A stretch of DNA of 24,773 nt from a virus. Each line of letters begins with the position of its first letter. The first letter of the stretch is position 1. The notes below the pieces were generated by a model. That model was not told the origin of the DNA. It did not search any database and was given only the letters and a program-made list of their open reading frames with translations. Below are positions 7,807 through 14,961 of this stretch, piece after piece. Location of the stretch: positions 1 through 24,773 of the IMG/VR virus record IMGVR_UViG_3300042445_002566. The stretch is one strand, 5' to 3'. Position numbers and translations under genes: made by a program.

Positions 7807-8156
7807 TTTGAAATTTTAGCCTCCATTATCAAATCCATCTGGGCGTACTTTGTGGCACGGCGTAACGTTTTGTAATTTTTCACCGCTTCAGTTGATGCGT
7901 CAGTGATAAGTGCCAGCCGTTCGCTGAGGTCTCCAATACCCATATTGTAAAAGATTGAGAGGATAGACTCGGTCACCTTGTTGGCTGTGACCGTCACGTT
8001 GAGGCTGTGGGTGTTATGCCGTATGTGTTGAATTTCAGCATTGATAGTTACACGCTCCCCCATATCCCAGAAGGTTGCGTGTGCCGTGCTGAACTCCTCA
8101 TTTAGAATGGTCGCTGTCACTGTTGACGCGATGGTCGCGGAAATATCAATTCTCAT
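7803..8156 (-). CDS. Hypothetical beta-rich protein
   Basis: A 117-residue protein, Thr/Ile/Val-rich in its first half (DISATIASTVTATILNEEF, LNVTVTANKV) and helical with basic residues at the end. No family is recognised. The ATG at 8156 is preferred because GGAGG is 6 bases upstream; the in-frame ATG at 8162 touches that site. The ribosome binding site lies inside the last codons of the preceding gene, an 11-base overlap. Confidence 0.65.
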   Translation of the reverse strand: MRIDISATIASTVTATILNEEFSTAHATFWDMGERVTINAEIQHIRHNTHSLNVTVTANKVTESILSIFYNMGIGDLSERLALITDASTEAVKNYKTLRRATKYAQMDLIMEAKISK

Positions 8157-8502
8157 AATCATCCTCCACTAATTCAAACGTGACCAGTGTGCATCGGCGA
8201 GCGTCAGTTGCGTTTATGGTGACCGCTATCGTGACGTTACCGCCTCGGTGGCTCATGATTAATTCATGCGCGCCCCGTTCTAACTTCCAGTAATGAACCT
8301 CCTCCGTATCGCCAGCGAGCATCGCGTGCCGTACCGGTTGCCTCAGCATGATGCTGAAGTTATTTAGTGCCAGCCGCTTGGCGGTACTTACGATGCGCCC
8401 CCTGCTGACTGACAGCGGGGGGTTGGAGGTCAAGTCGATGCTGATAGAACCGTTTGGTGGGTCGGGGAGCATCATGCTGACGGGGTTGAGATTAATTAAC
8501 AT
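8146..8502 (-). CDS. Hypothetical beta-rich protein
   Basis: A 118-residue protein with alternating hydrophobic stretches (GNVTIAVTINATDARRCTLV) and no known motif. It overlaps the preceding gene by 11 bases and has only a weak ribosome binding site, so coupled translation is likely. The end of the gene supplies the ribosome binding site of the next one. Confidence 0.62.
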   Translation of the reverse strand: MLINLNPVSMMLPDPPNGSISIDLTSNPPLSVSRGRIVSTAKRLALNNFSIMLRQPVRHAMLAGDTEEVHYWKLERGAHELIMSHRGGNVTIAVTINATDARRCTLVTFELVEDDYEN

Positions 8503-8728
8503 TTACAGGCTCTTCTATTGGTGCGAACTTGACGAGGTGAATACACCGCTCGCCGAATGATTCTGTCTGGGCTTGAAGGAATAAAACAATGAAATCATTC
8601 ACTGCCCCCAGTGACGAGTGACGGCTCGGCTCGTGACTGAAACGGGTTCCGCTGTCATAAACGGACTCCATGCCAACCCGGAGGTTATTCCGGTCTACAG
8701 TCAAAATGAGGGTAAAGGTTTCGCGCAT
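8492..8728 (-). CDS. Hypothetical protein
   Basis: A 78-residue protein with no recognised family. The start has TATAGGAG 7 bases upstream. It heads the tightly packed segment and is the first gene downstream of the hairpin at 8759-8779, so from here on the operon changes from spaced cassettes to overlapping genes. Confidence 0.65.
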   Translation of the reverse strand: MRETFTLILTVDRNNLRVGMESVYDSGTRFSHEPSRHSSLGAVNDFIVLFLQAQTESFGERCIHLVKFAPIEEPVNVN

Positions 8729-8758
8729 AATAAACTCCTATATTCAAACGGGGTAATT

Positions 8759-8779
8759 GGGGCGGTGGTGAGCCGCCCC
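8759..8779 (-). repeat. Intergenic hairpin family, copy 2
   Basis: Arms GGGGCGG and CCGCCCC (7 bp) with a 7-base loop that reads CTCACCA on the transcribed strand; a G-T wobble can extend the stem. The flanking CCCCGGGG palindrome is present. It lies between the stop of the gene at 8787 and the ribosome binding site of the gene starting at 8728. Confidence 0.8.
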
Positions 8780-8786
8780 GGGGTGA

Positions 8787-9080
8787 TTAAGATATATCCT
8801 GCCATCCCAATTGTTCTAAGGTGGTATCGCCCTTTAGGCGGGGGACATTACCTAATTCACGTTGACGCGCAAGCATGGCGTTTACCTGCAACATTCGACC
8901 GTTGAATAGTCGGGTTATATAAACCTCCCCATCAACCTTGTGAGTGGCGGCAATCATGGAATTGTTGATGCAATCGTACACAATCGAATTGCCGTGATTG
9001 GTAGCCCAATTCATAGCCGCATCCAGCGATGTAAATTTTGATTCACGGATGCTGTTTACGGTACGGACGCTGTAATTCAT
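8787..9080 (-). CDS. Hypothetical protein
   Basis: A 97-residue protein (MNYSVRTVNSIRESKF..., SLDAAMNWATNHGNSIVYDC) of unknown function. The pattern is like small phage proteins that start with a beta hairpin and a 'sldeA..wA' helix. The ATG at 9080 has AGGAG 7 bases upstream; reading further upstream would run into the hairpin and is not supported. It is a single-gene cassette with hairpin copies on both sides. Confidence 0.68.
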   Translation of the reverse strand: MNYSVRTVNSIRESKFTSLDAAMNWATNHGNSIVYDCINNSMIAATHKVDGEVYITRLFNGRMLQVNAMLARQRELGNVPRLKGDTTLEQLGWQDIS

Positions 9081-9104
9081 TTCTATTCTCCTATCGTGGT
9101 CATT

Positions 9105-9125
9105 GGAGCGGTGGTGAGCCGCCCC
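9105..9125 (-). repeat. Intergenic hairpin family, copy 3
   Basis: Arms GGAGCGG and CCGCCCC pair with one A-C mismatch; the loop on the transcribed strand is CTCACCA, the same as copy 2. It lies between the stop at 9133 and the ribosome binding site for 9080. It is the least perfect stem of the family. Confidence 0.72.
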
Positions 9126-9132
9126 GCGGGAA

Positions 9133-9498
9133 TTAATCGATGGGGTATTCAAGCCCCTCGGGTGAGGGAACCTGCTGAATACTTTCGTGCCAGTGAGTGA
9201 CCTTGCACTCGAAACGCTTCATAAGTCGCGGCACAACATACTCGACGCGCTGGCGCATTTCCGACTCATTGAAGGGAACGGGCTTCACGTCATGATGCCG
9301 CCGCACGTACGTGGGGACATACTCGCCATTGAGGCGGGCGTAAACGTACAGCACAAATCCATCCTCGGTCACCTTGGTCTGCAATTCGATGTGGGAAGGG
9401 TAATATTTCCAGACCTCGACGTGCGACCAAATGGTGCGGCGTATCTGATTGAGAAGGGTCTCGGCCTTGGGGCATTGAGGGCTGAGTTCGACTGGCAT
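9133..9498 (-). CDS. Hypothetical protein
   Basis: A 121-residue protein (MPVELSPQCPKAETLLNQIR...). No family is recognised. The fold is probably mixed alpha/beta (EDGFVLYVYARLNGEYVPTY). The ATG at 9498 has AGGAG 8 bases upstream, which decides the start. It is a single-gene cassette between hairpin copies 3 and 4. Confidence 0.66.
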   Translation of the reverse strand: MPVELSPQCPKAETLLNQIRRTIWSHVEVWKYYPSHIELQTKVTEDGFVLYVYARLNGEYVPTYVRRHHDVKPVPFNESEMRQRVEYVVPRLMKRFECKVTHWHESIQQVPSPEGLEYPID

Positions 9499-9524
9499 AC
9501 TAAATTCTCCTATTCGGGTCAATG

Positions 9525-9543
9525 GGGCGGCTGTGAACCGCCC
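9525..9543 (-). repeat. Intergenic hairpin family, copy 4
   Basis: Arms GGGCGG and CCGCCC (6 bp) with transcribed-strand loop TTCACAG. GGTCAATG direct repeats flank the hairpin on both sides, as at copy 7. Confidence 0.8.
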
Positions 9544-9566
9544 ACGGTCAATGTTATCACCCCGTG

Positions 9567-9803
9567 TTATGCGGTGTAAACCTCAAATCCCATCGGGATT
9601 TCATAATCGGTCATGATGCGCGCTCGGAGGTAAGTATCGGTCGGGGCTTCAGTGACCGCGTACGTTATGCCAAACAGCGAGAGGTATTCGCGCATAAACT
9701 CCAGCAGTTCGTTGGCTTGAGTGATTTGCTCGAACTCGTCCAGCGGGATATCGAGATGGGCTTCACCGCCGCTGGCCGCGGGGTGGGTGATTTTGACGTG
9801 CAT
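9567..9803 (-). CDS. Hypothetical small protein
   Basis: A 78-residue protein beginning MHVKITHPAASGGEAH and containing an acidic helix (LDEFEQITQANELLEFMREY). No family is recognised. It shares the MHVK opening with the cassette gene at 13318, though the rest differs. The start has ATAGGAG 7 bases upstream. It is a single-gene cassette between hairpin copies 4 and 5. Confidence 0.66.
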   Translation of the reverse strand: MHVKITHPAASGGEAHLDIPLDEFEQITQANELLEFMREYLSLFGITYAVTEAPTDTYLRARIMTDYEIPMGFEVYTA

Positions 9804-9826
9804 TTGTAAACTCCTATGGGGTAATT

Positions 9827-9847
9827 GGGGCGGCGGTGAACCGCCCC
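9827..9847 (-). repeat. Intergenic hairpin family, copy 5
   Basis: Arms GGGGCGG and CCGCCCC (7 bp, perfect) with transcribed-strand loop TTCACCG, the commonest form of the family. It lies 9 bases from the stop at 9857. Confidence 0.82.
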
Positions 9848-9856
9848 GTGGGCGTG

Positions 9857-10246
9857 CTAACAGATAACTTCTGGGTTGGTACTCATAACGGTCACGGTCA
9901 ATATTGCATTGTGGGTATTTTTGGTCGTGTCCCGGTATCGTTGCATTACGAGGTCGTGTATACGATGGGCAATTAATCCGCCGCTGGAAATTTCCCAGTA
10001 ATTACCTTTGCTGTATTCCGCTTTGGGCTTTGACCCATCATTGTTGAGAATGTAAACCTCGAACGCGGGGAAGCGGGAACCGTTATCAATTGGCTCGATG
10101 CGAACCGGTGGCTGGGCAAATCCCGGGAGGTCGGTTGCAACGACCCGATATTCAATTGGGGCGGTGATACTGGCTTGGAACGGGGCGAGCGTGAGGTGGA
10201 AGTGATTTACCGCCTCCGTGGTGTACGTGCTAAATGGAACCTTCAT
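9857..10246 (-). CDS. Hypothetical beta-rich protein
   Basis: A 129-residue protein with many alternating hydrophobic residues (HFHLTLAPFQASITAPIEYR, FEVYILNNDGSKPKAEYSKG). No family is recognised. The start has AAGGAG 5 bases upstream. It is a single-gene cassette between hairpin copies 5 and 6. Confidence 0.65.
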   Translation of the reverse strand: MKVPFSTYTTEAVNHFHLTLAPFQASITAPIEYRVVATDLPGFAQPPVRIEPIDNGSRFPAFEVYILNNDGSKPKAEYSKGNYWEISSGGLIAHRIHDLVMQRYRDTTKNTHNAILTVTVMSTNPEVIC

Positions 10247-10270
10247 AACTTCTCCTTATGGGGTAAACAT

Positions 10271-10291
10271 GGGGCGGCGGTGAACCGCCCC
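10271..10291 (-). repeat. Intergenic hairpin family, copy 6
   Basis: Perfect 7-bp arms GGGGCGG and CCGCCCC with transcribed-strand loop TTCACCG, identical to copy 5. It lies between the stop at 10307 and the AAGGAG of the gene starting at 10246. Confidence 0.82.
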
Positions 10292-10306
10292 GGGACATTG
10301 GGGTAT

Positions 10307-10753
10307 TTAGCCCCAGCAGATGCGGCATGAGTACTCTACCCAGTCGCACATTTCGAGGTCGGGGTCAATCGCGTACAGTGAACCCCGCTCCGTCAGTGAG
10401 GCATATACCGAAATCCTAGAATGATAATGGAACCCTTCGGAACCAACGGTCAATGTCTTACTGGCTATCAGAAGGCAGGAGTTATTGGTGCGAGATGTCT
10501 GGGCTGTGTACTGTTTATGCTCGGAACCGGTGCTGTCTAACCAGCCGCCGCTTGGTTCCGCACCAAATGCAACCCCGCGCTGGAGTTGGTAAATAATATG
10601 GGGCTTCACGGCTTGGCGTGCGCGTTTGAGGCAGTCCCCGGATTTGAGGTAAACACTCAACTCCTTCACGGTCTCAGCACTGCATAGCGTCAAATCAAAC
10701 GTCTCGCCGCCCTTGCGAACGCGGGTCGGTTCCAAAATAATCTGGGTCTTCAT
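10307..10753 (-). CDS. Hypothetical protein
   Basis: A 148-residue protein with no recognised family. It has a basic helix in the middle (DCLKRARQAVKPHIIYQLQR) and ends with a Cys-containing tail (MCDWVEYSCRICWG) that might bind metal. The start has CATAGGAG 6 bases upstream. It is a single-gene cassette. Confidence 0.65.
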   Translation of the reverse strand: MKTQIILEPTRVRKGGETFDLTLCSAETVKELSVYLKSGDCLKRARQAVKPHIIYQLQRGVAFGAEPSGGWLDSTGSEHKQYTAQTSRTNNSCLLIASKTLTVGSEGFHYHSRISVYASLTERGSLYAIDPDLEMCDWVEYSCRICWG

Positions 10754-10774
10754 ACAAATCTCCTATGGGTCAAT

Positions 10775-10826
10775 GGGGCGGCTGTGAACCGCCCCGGGGT
10801 CAATGTTACCCCGTACCGTACGGGGT
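10775..10826 (-). repeat. Intergenic hairpin family, copy 7, with extra palindrome
   Basis: The family hairpin (arms GGGGCGG and CCGCCCC, loop TTCACAG) at 10775-10795 is flanked by GGGTCAATG direct repeats. Next to it at 10808-10826 is a 19-bp palindrome with 9-bp arms, ACCCCGTAC and GTACGGGGT, around a single base. A decayed form of this second palindrome occurs again at copy 9. Confidence 0.8.
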
Positions 10827-10832
10827 TGCAAG

Positions 10833-11993
10833 TCAAGCGGTCAGCAGTTCCGCCTTGGATGGGCGGCTGTAGAATCCGAAGCCCACCTCCTTGGGCTGTA
10901 CCGTTGCAGTCAGCCGCACCCTATCGCCGAGGCCGACCGCCAGCCCGCTGGGAACCGTTCCCCAGACTCGGTACGCGCCGCAGTCAAGTACCATTTTATA
11001 CACCGAGCCGAAATCCGACTCGACCAACTTCTGGCTGGTGACCGTACCTTCTAGCACGATGCGCCCTGTGGGGGGCATAACAGCCTCAACGTGGGGCTTC
11101 TGTGCCTCGGCTTGGCGTTTCATCCACGCCCGCACCGCTGACGGCAGGAACGCCAGCCCGCGGAGGTTGCACCAGTCGTATTGGGTTATGTCCCGGTCGG
11201 TCTCACGTTCCGAGTTCCGCAGGTCGTGTATACACTGGCTGATTTCAGGACTCCACGGCGTGCCGGTAGAATACTCCGACATAACGCCCCGTATCACTTG
11301 TGATTTGATTTCCCGCCAAGTCGCGTTGGAATTTGCCCGCCCCCAGTTATCTTGGGAAGGCACGAAGGGGTGGGCTTGAAGGTGAACCAGCGCGTGGGCG
11401 ATAACCGCCTCGATGCGATACATACACTCGCCCATCGAACCGCGGAAGTTATCGGTTGGGTCGGATTCTAACGCGGTGAAGGAGGCCAGCAGGGTGCGGA
11501 GATTTGTCAAGTATGCGACAGCCTGACTTGGTAAATACTGGTCTTTACATTTGCCGCCGACCTGCATGATGTCCCCGGTGGGGCTGGCTATGAGGTAGGT
11601 CTCCGACCGTGCAACATTTCTGCCGCATGATTGGCACGCGGTACGGGGTAGGTCGGGAACCGTGCAACGGTCAGCCTCGCCCACGAACCAGTCGATGAAG
11701 TCGGTATTGTCTGGGGCGGCGGTGCGGCGGGCTAGCAGTTTATAACCGCCCAGCATGAATTGGTCGGGGTCGACCGTCAGCGTGACCTTGTGAACTTCAA
11801 GCGGGCTGTATCCGTCGAGTACGACCTCGATGCGACCAAATGCCCCCTCAATCTCGTGGTAATGCGCCTTCTTTACGGTCTCAACCGGGTCAATGGTAAT
11901 TGGGAACCCACCGATTTTGCCGGTGACCCGTGCGACAGCGCGCCGCAGGGCTTCCAAGTTCGTGGGGCTGACGTAGAATTCTCGAGTGTACAT
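10833..11993 (-). CDS. Phage/plasmid protein with Cys cluster and OB-like C-terminus
   Basis: A 386-residue protein, the largest of the cassette genes. Residues ~120-150 contain CQSCGRNV...YLIASPTGDIMQVGGKCK, a probable zinc site (Cys120, Cys123, Cys149 plus another ligand). The last ~75 residues (GTVTSQKLVESDFGSVYKMV, then RVWGTVPSGL, then RVRLTATV) look like an OB-fold, a common nucleic-acid binding domain. I recall similar proteins in actinobacterial phages and plasmids but know no function. A single-stranded DNA or RNA binding role is inference. The start has AAGGAG 7 bases upstream. Hairpins bound it on both sides. Confidence 0.7.
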   Translation of the reverse strand: MYTREFYVSPTNLEALRRAVARVTGKIGGFPITIDPVETVKKAHYHEIEGAFGRIEVVLDGYSPLEVHKVTLTVDPDQFMLGGYKLLARRTAAPDNTDFIDWFVGEADRCTVPDLPRTACQSCGRNVARSETYLIASPTGDIMQVGGKCKDQYLPSQAVAYLTNLRTLLASFTALESDPTDNFRGSMGECMYRIEAVIAHALVHLQAHPFVPSQDNWGRANSNATWREIKSQVIRGVMSEYSTGTPWSPEISQCIHDLRNSERETDRDITQYDWCNLRGLAFLPSAVRAWMKRQAEAQKPHVEAVMPPTGRIVLEGTVTSQKLVESDFGSVYKMVLDCGAYRVWGTVPSGLAVGLGDRVRLTATVQPKEVGFGFYSRPSKAELLTA

Positions 11994-12019
11994 TTTGATT
12001 CTCCTTATGGGGTAAAAGT

Positions 12020-12042
12020 GGGGGCGGCGGTGAACCGCCCCC
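12020..12042 (-). repeat. Intergenic hairpin family, copy 8
   Basis: Arms GGGGGCGG and CCGCCCCC (8 bp) with transcribed-strand loop TTCACCG. The stem is one base pair longer than the standard copy, with both arms changed together. Confidence 0.82.
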
Positions 12043-12050
12043 GGGGTGAA

Positions 12051-12956
12051 CTATTCGGTCGCGTCAGTATCCGCCGCGCCGTGTTTTACGTTGAGTACTA
12101 GGTCGACCGCCTTGGAACTCGCGCTCGCCGCCTTAAGTAGAATGCCCCGGTCGGCTTTAATTTTGTCAGCCCACCCGGCGAGGTATGCGATACTGTTGCT
12201 GGTCACCGCGGGCTGTGCCAGCCCTGCGGTCGCTAGTAGAATACTAGCCCCCATCTCAGCGACCAACTCCTCAACGGCGTATTTTTCCGAGCCGAATGTC
12301 CCACCGGTGATACCGGGGCGGTTGAGTCTAGTACCGTGACCCGTGCTGTGTACCATTTCGTGGTACAGCGTGCTGTAGTATTCGGCGGTTCCGACGAAGG
12401 AACCGATGGGCGGGACATTGACCCGGTCACCGCTGGGCATATACCAAGCCCCGCCGCCAACATGGGACAGCGGGATATTTTCACGAGTCAAGTACTCGGT
12501 CGCGATTCTATCGCCCTCAGCATCCGCCGCTATTATCGCCGCCGCAGGGTCGACCGGGGCGGCTGGCAGGGGTGCGATACCGTCAATTTGCTCGGCGTTG
12601 AAGATTGAATAGGTCTTTACAATTGGTATCGTGTCAGTATCGGTTGGTGATACCGCCCCCGCCTTGGTGACCTCGAGGAATTTCCAAAATGTAACGTAGG
12701 TACATTTTTGCCCCTTACGAACTGTACCGCCCTTGGATTTCCACTGGGCAAATGTTCCCCACCGTGGGTCGGTGTATGGGGTACAGCCCAAAATCAATAC
12801 GTTGAGACCCCGATACGCCTTCCGGGATACTACATTGTATGGGAGGGAAGCCCCCCCATCATACGCCGCCCACGGTTTAGCCCATGGGGCGCGTCCGTTG
12901 CTGAGTGCGTCAATGACCGCATCGATGATGGGGTCGAGTACTTTGTTATTTGACAT
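12051..12956 (-). CDS. ardC: ArdC-type antirestriction protein with metallopeptidase domain
   Basis: A 301-residue protein. Residues ~1-95 match the ArdC N-terminal ssDNA-binding domain: PWAKPW, LPYNVVSRKAYRGLNVLILG, WGTFAQWKSKGGTVRKGQK. Residues ~185-240 form the zincin domain: YYSTLYHEMVHSTGHGTRLN with HEMVH at 199-203, followed by the downstream glutamates in YAVEELVAEMGA that supply the third metal ligand. ArdC proteins of conjugative plasmids protect incoming DNA from type I restriction, and related proteins occur in phages. All key residues are present, so it is probably active. The start has GGAG 9 bases upstream. The linker is shorter than in typical TraC-type primase fusions, so this is the stand-alone form. 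The target of the peptidase is not known here. Confidence 0.82.
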   Translation of the reverse strand: MSNNKVLDPIIDAVIDALSNGRAPWAKPWAAYDGGASLPYNVVSRKAYRGLNVLILGCTPYTDPRWGTFAQWKSKGGTVRKGQKCTYVTFWKFLEVTKAGAVSPTDTDTIPIVKTYSIFNAEQIDGIAPLPAAPVDPAAAIIAADAEGDRIATEYLTRENIPLSHVGGGAWYMPSGDRVNVPPIGSFVGTAEYYSTLYHEMVHSTGHGTRLNRPGITGGTFGSEKYAVEELVAEMGASILLATAGLAQPAVTSNSIAYLAGWADKIKADRGILLKAASASSKAVDLVLNVKHGAADTDATE

Positions 12957-12982
12957 TTACGAAATCTCCATTTAGGGTCAAT

Positions 12983-13032
12983 GGGGGGCGCAATTGCCCC
13001 CCGGGGTCAATACTACCCCGTGCTGTACGGGG
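12983..13032 (-). repeat. Intergenic hairpin family, copy 9, variant, with second hairpin
   Basis: Arms GGGGGGC and GCCCCCC (7 bp) with an AATTGC-type loop, so arm and loop sequences differ from the standard copy while pairing is kept. A second hairpin, CCCCGT at 13016-13021 with ACGGGG at 13027-13032, corresponds to the extra palindrome at copy 7. GGTCAAT repeats flank the first hairpin. Confidence 0.75.
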
Positions 13033-13048
13033 CGTGCAAGTGGGGCGG

Positions 13049-13318
13049 TTATGCCCCCGGTTTGAGGTATTCAGTCAAGCGGTGAACCGCTGACACAAGG
13101 CTGGGGGTACGCAGGGCTGGCAGGAGTTCAAATCGCTGGAGCGTGGTATCGCCCCGGTATTTTCCATCTTGAAATATCACAATACAGACCCGGCCAAGGC
13201 CTCCGTATTTTGTGCAATTCTGGTCGACCGCCTTATTTACGGTGACCTTCAATTTGCCGCGGCTGACGGTTCCGACGAGGTCACCCCCATCATTGTAGAC
13301 TTGAAATTTGACGTGCAT
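13049..13318 (-). CDS. Hypothetical small protein
   Basis: An 89-residue, mostly beta protein (MHVKFQVYNDGGDLVGTVSR, RVCIVIFQDGKYRGDTTLQR). No family is recognised. The start has TATAGGAG 6 bases upstream. It is a single-gene cassette preceded by hairpin copy 10. Confidence 0.66.
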   Translation of the reverse strand: MHVKFQVYNDGGDLVGTVSRGKLKVTVNKAVDQNCTKYGGLGRVCIVIFQDGKYRGDTTLQRFELLPALRTPSLVSAVHRLTEYLKPGA

Positions 13319-13358
13319 TATATTCTCCTATAGGAACGGGCTTCAGTGGAATTGGGGT

Positions 13359-13379
13359 GGGGCGGCGGTGAACCGCCCC
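13359..13379 (-). repeat. Intergenic hairpin family, copy 10
   Basis: Perfect 7-bp arms GGGGCGG and CCGCCCC with loop TTCACCG. The neighbouring 18 bases TAGGAACGGGCTTCAGTG (13331-13348) occur again exactly at 14621-14638 beside copy 13, so a longer unit has been duplicated between these two gaps. Confidence 0.82.
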
Positions 13380-13388
13380 GGGGTCGGG

Positions 13389-13832
13389 TCAATCAGCGGT
13401 TATGCAATACAGCGCATAATCAGACTCGGCTGGGTGGAGGTTCCCATTGTAATCATTGAAGGCGGGGGCTATGTTGGGGTCACCGTTGAGGTGAACGAAC
13501 ACATGGTATTGAGTCCGCGCATACCGACCTTCTGGGCGATACCCATCCTCGCCGCTATAACAGTGGGCTGTCAGCGTGACCCACCGCCCATCAATTTTGG
13601 ATTGTATGATTTTCGCGCCGATATGGTACGCGGGGTGGGTGGGTACGGTATTGAGATTGAGGCGGCAATTCCAGACCGCCAAGTGTACGAAATTCCCGGG
13701 GGTGCAAATCTTCTCGGCGGTGATATCTGGGGCGTTATAGGCGCGGTCAAAATCCGCTGGCAGGGTATCGTTGGGGAAAAATAGCGCGCCGTCGATTTTC
13801 ACGACCGCGAGTTCGATTTTGAGTGTATGCAT
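13389..13832 (-). CDS. Hypothetical protein
   Basis: A 147-residue protein, mixed beta, no recognised family (MHTLKIELAVVKIDGALFFP, YARTQYHVFVHLNGDPNIAP). The ATG at 13832 is chosen because the ribosome binding site GGAG lies 5 bases upstream; an in-frame ATG at 13844 overlaps that site. The 5' region is nearly identical to that of the gene starting at 14354 although the proteins differ. Confidence 0.66.
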   Translation of the reverse strand: MHTLKIELAVVKIDGALFFPNDTLPADFDRAYNAPDITAEKICTPGNFVHLAVWNCRLNLNTVPTHPAYHIGAKIIQSKIDGRWVTLTAHCYSGEDGYRPEGRYARTQYHVFVHLNGDPNIAPAFNDYNGNLHPAESDYALYCITAD

Positions 13833-13856
13833 AGGGGTCTCCATTTAGGGGTCAAT

Positions 13857-13876
13857 GGGGCGGGGTGAACCGCCCC
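13857..13876 (-). repeat. Intergenic hairpin family, copy 11
   Basis: Perfect arms GGGGCGG and CCGCCCC with a 6-base loop, TTCACC, followed by the CCCCGGGG palindrome. About 30 bases on its ribosome-binding-site side are nearly identical to those of copy 12. Confidence 0.82.
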
Positions 13877-13892
13877 GGGGTCGGCTGGGGTG

Positions 13893-14354
13893 TCAGTCGA
13901 TTTCTACGATGTAACAAATGCAGGGGTCAATACGCGCTGGAAATGCACCGCAGGAACCGGGGTAAATGGTGACCGATTTTTCCGGGTCGAGGGGTATATA
14001 AACCCGCATATGCTGATAACTCAGTGGGTACGCGACCTCCGCATTAATTGTGATTTCCGATGTCAATAAACCCAGCCCACTAGTGATACCAGCCGTGTTA
14101 TTTTTATCGGTGATATGGGGCTGTGGGGTCGTACGGTTGGGGTCACAATCGAACCAGCGGTTGGTAGACAGTGACTGCGCCCCCGCGGTATTTCCAGACT
14201 CGGCGGAACCGTACCGCTGACCTAGCAGGGCGAGAAGGTTTGACGCACTAGCGATTTTCCTAGCGCGGGGAAGGTGCTGTTTCATTATCGCACCTTCGGT
14301 CACGGTATCGAGGTTCAGCATTGTTACAAATGCTGGTTCAATTTTGATTTTCAT
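13893..14354 (-). CDS. Hypothetical protein
   Basis: A 153-residue protein, MKIKIEPAFVTMLNLDTVTE onward, with no recognised family. The C-terminal half looks beta-rich (AVLT-free, e.g. EITINAEVAYPLSYQHMRVY) and holds a Cys pair near the end (DPCICYIVEID). The ATG at 14354 is chosen over one at 14366 because GGAG lies 5 bases upstream. It is a single-gene cassette. Confidence 0.66.
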   Translation of the reverse strand: MKIKIEPAFVTMLNLDTVTEGAIMKQHLPRARKIASASNLLALLGQRYGSAESGNTAGAQSLSTNRWFDCDPNRTTPQPHITDKNNTAGITSGLGLLTSEITINAEVAYPLSYQHMRVYIPLDPEKSVTIYPGSCGAFPARIDPCICYIVEID

Positions 14355-14377
14355 AGGGGTCTCCATTTAGGGTCAAT

Positions 14378-14397
14378 GGGGGGCGGTTATGCCCCCC
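14378..14397 (-). repeat. Intergenic hairpin family, copy 12, variant
   Basis: Arms GGGGGGC and GCCCCCC (7 bp) with transcribed-strand loop ATAACC. As in copy 9, the base pairs differ from the standard stem but pairing is perfect. Confidence 0.78.
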
Positions 14398-14410
14398 GGG
14401 GTCGGCGATA

Positions 14411-14599
14411 CTAGCGGCTGTTGGGGTATGCGGCGGAATTCCACATTTGTACAAAGTAGAAGAATGCACCAACCGACAGCAGGAGCATGGGGTAGAAGCC
14501 CCAGCCCAGTCTGTTGATGCAACAGCCAAGGCTAAACAGCGAATTGATGAATAAGACAACTGACAGCGACGAGTAAACAAACGCGATATTTGATTTCAT
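14411..14599 (-). CDS. Small membrane protein
   Basis: A 62-residue protein that is almost entirely hydrophobic, with two likely membrane spans: FVYSSLSVVLFINSLFSLGC and WGFYPMLLLSVGAFFYFVQM. It has no charged catalytic motif. The start has GAGGAG 6 bases upstream, and the 5' end (TTGAGGAG) is shared with the gene starting at 15381. A two-span protein of this size could be a holin-like or superinfection-exclusion protein, but nothing in the sequence decides between these. Confidence 0.7.
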   Translation of the reverse strand: MKSNIAFVYSSLSVVLFINSLFSLGCCINRLGWGFYPMLLLSVGAFFYFVQMWNSAAYPNSR

Positions 14600-14647
14600 A
14601 ATGAACTCCTCAACGGGTGATAGGAACGGGCTTCAGTGATACGGGGT

Positions 14648-14675
14648 GGGGCGGGGTGAACCGCCCCGGGGGGGG
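14648..14675 (-). repeat. Intergenic hairpin family, copy 13, with G8 tract
   Basis: Perfect arms GGGGCGG and CCGCCCC (14648-14667) with loop TTCACC. The CCCCGGGG flank has grown into a run of eight G (14668-14675) that touches the stop codon of the next gene. Confidence 0.8.
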
Positions 14676-14936
14676 TTATTCGGCTGAATACCCATACTCC
14701 AATGCATACCTGCATTCTTGGCAGATATCGACCTCGGTGTCAGTACCGCCCGCTGTTATCGTGCAACGGGTCACCGAGCCAGCCCCGCCAACGCAGATAT
14801 CACAACCCATGGGGCTGAACTCATTGTAGGCTTCGGGGTCAATGTCAAGGTCTGGGTCGGTTACAAACCACGATGCATCAGTACCAATGACTGTTGCAAC
14901 GCGGGTCTCGAACTCAGCATTATTTGTAAATGTCAT
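14676..14936 (-). CDS. Small protein with two Cys pairs
   Basis: An 86-residue protein. GCDICVGGAG near residue 44 and DICQECRYALEYG near residue 75 give two CxxC pairs, which suggests a zinc ribbon. The ATG at 14936 has GGAG 8 bases upstream; the longer reading frame would start inside the hairpin and is rejected. Zinc ribbons in small phage proteins often mediate nucleic-acid or protein binding; the role is unknown. Confidence 0.66.
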   Translation of the reverse strand: MTFTNNAEFETRVATVIGTDASWFVTDPDLDIDPEAYNEFSPMGCDICVGGAGSVTRCTITAGGTDTEVDICQECRYALEYGYSAE

Positions 14937-14961
14937 AACGGGGTCTCCATACGGGGTCAAT

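Noticed and set aside
10891-11379. A 162-codon rightward frame opposite the 386-residue gene
   Set aside because: Antisense shadow of a gene with clear motifs and a good start; no ribosome binding site.
13308-13784. A 158-codon rightward frame
   Set aside because: It crosses a gap, a hairpin and most of an opposite gene with a good ribosome binding site; the Gly-rich translation looks like a by-product of composition.
13831-14950. GGGGTCTC at 13834, 14356 and 14939 as further copies of the origin-like motif
   Set aside because: Here the string is the complement of the GGAGACCCC ribosome binding region and lacks the ATATTTGATA half, so the match is explained by the translation signal.
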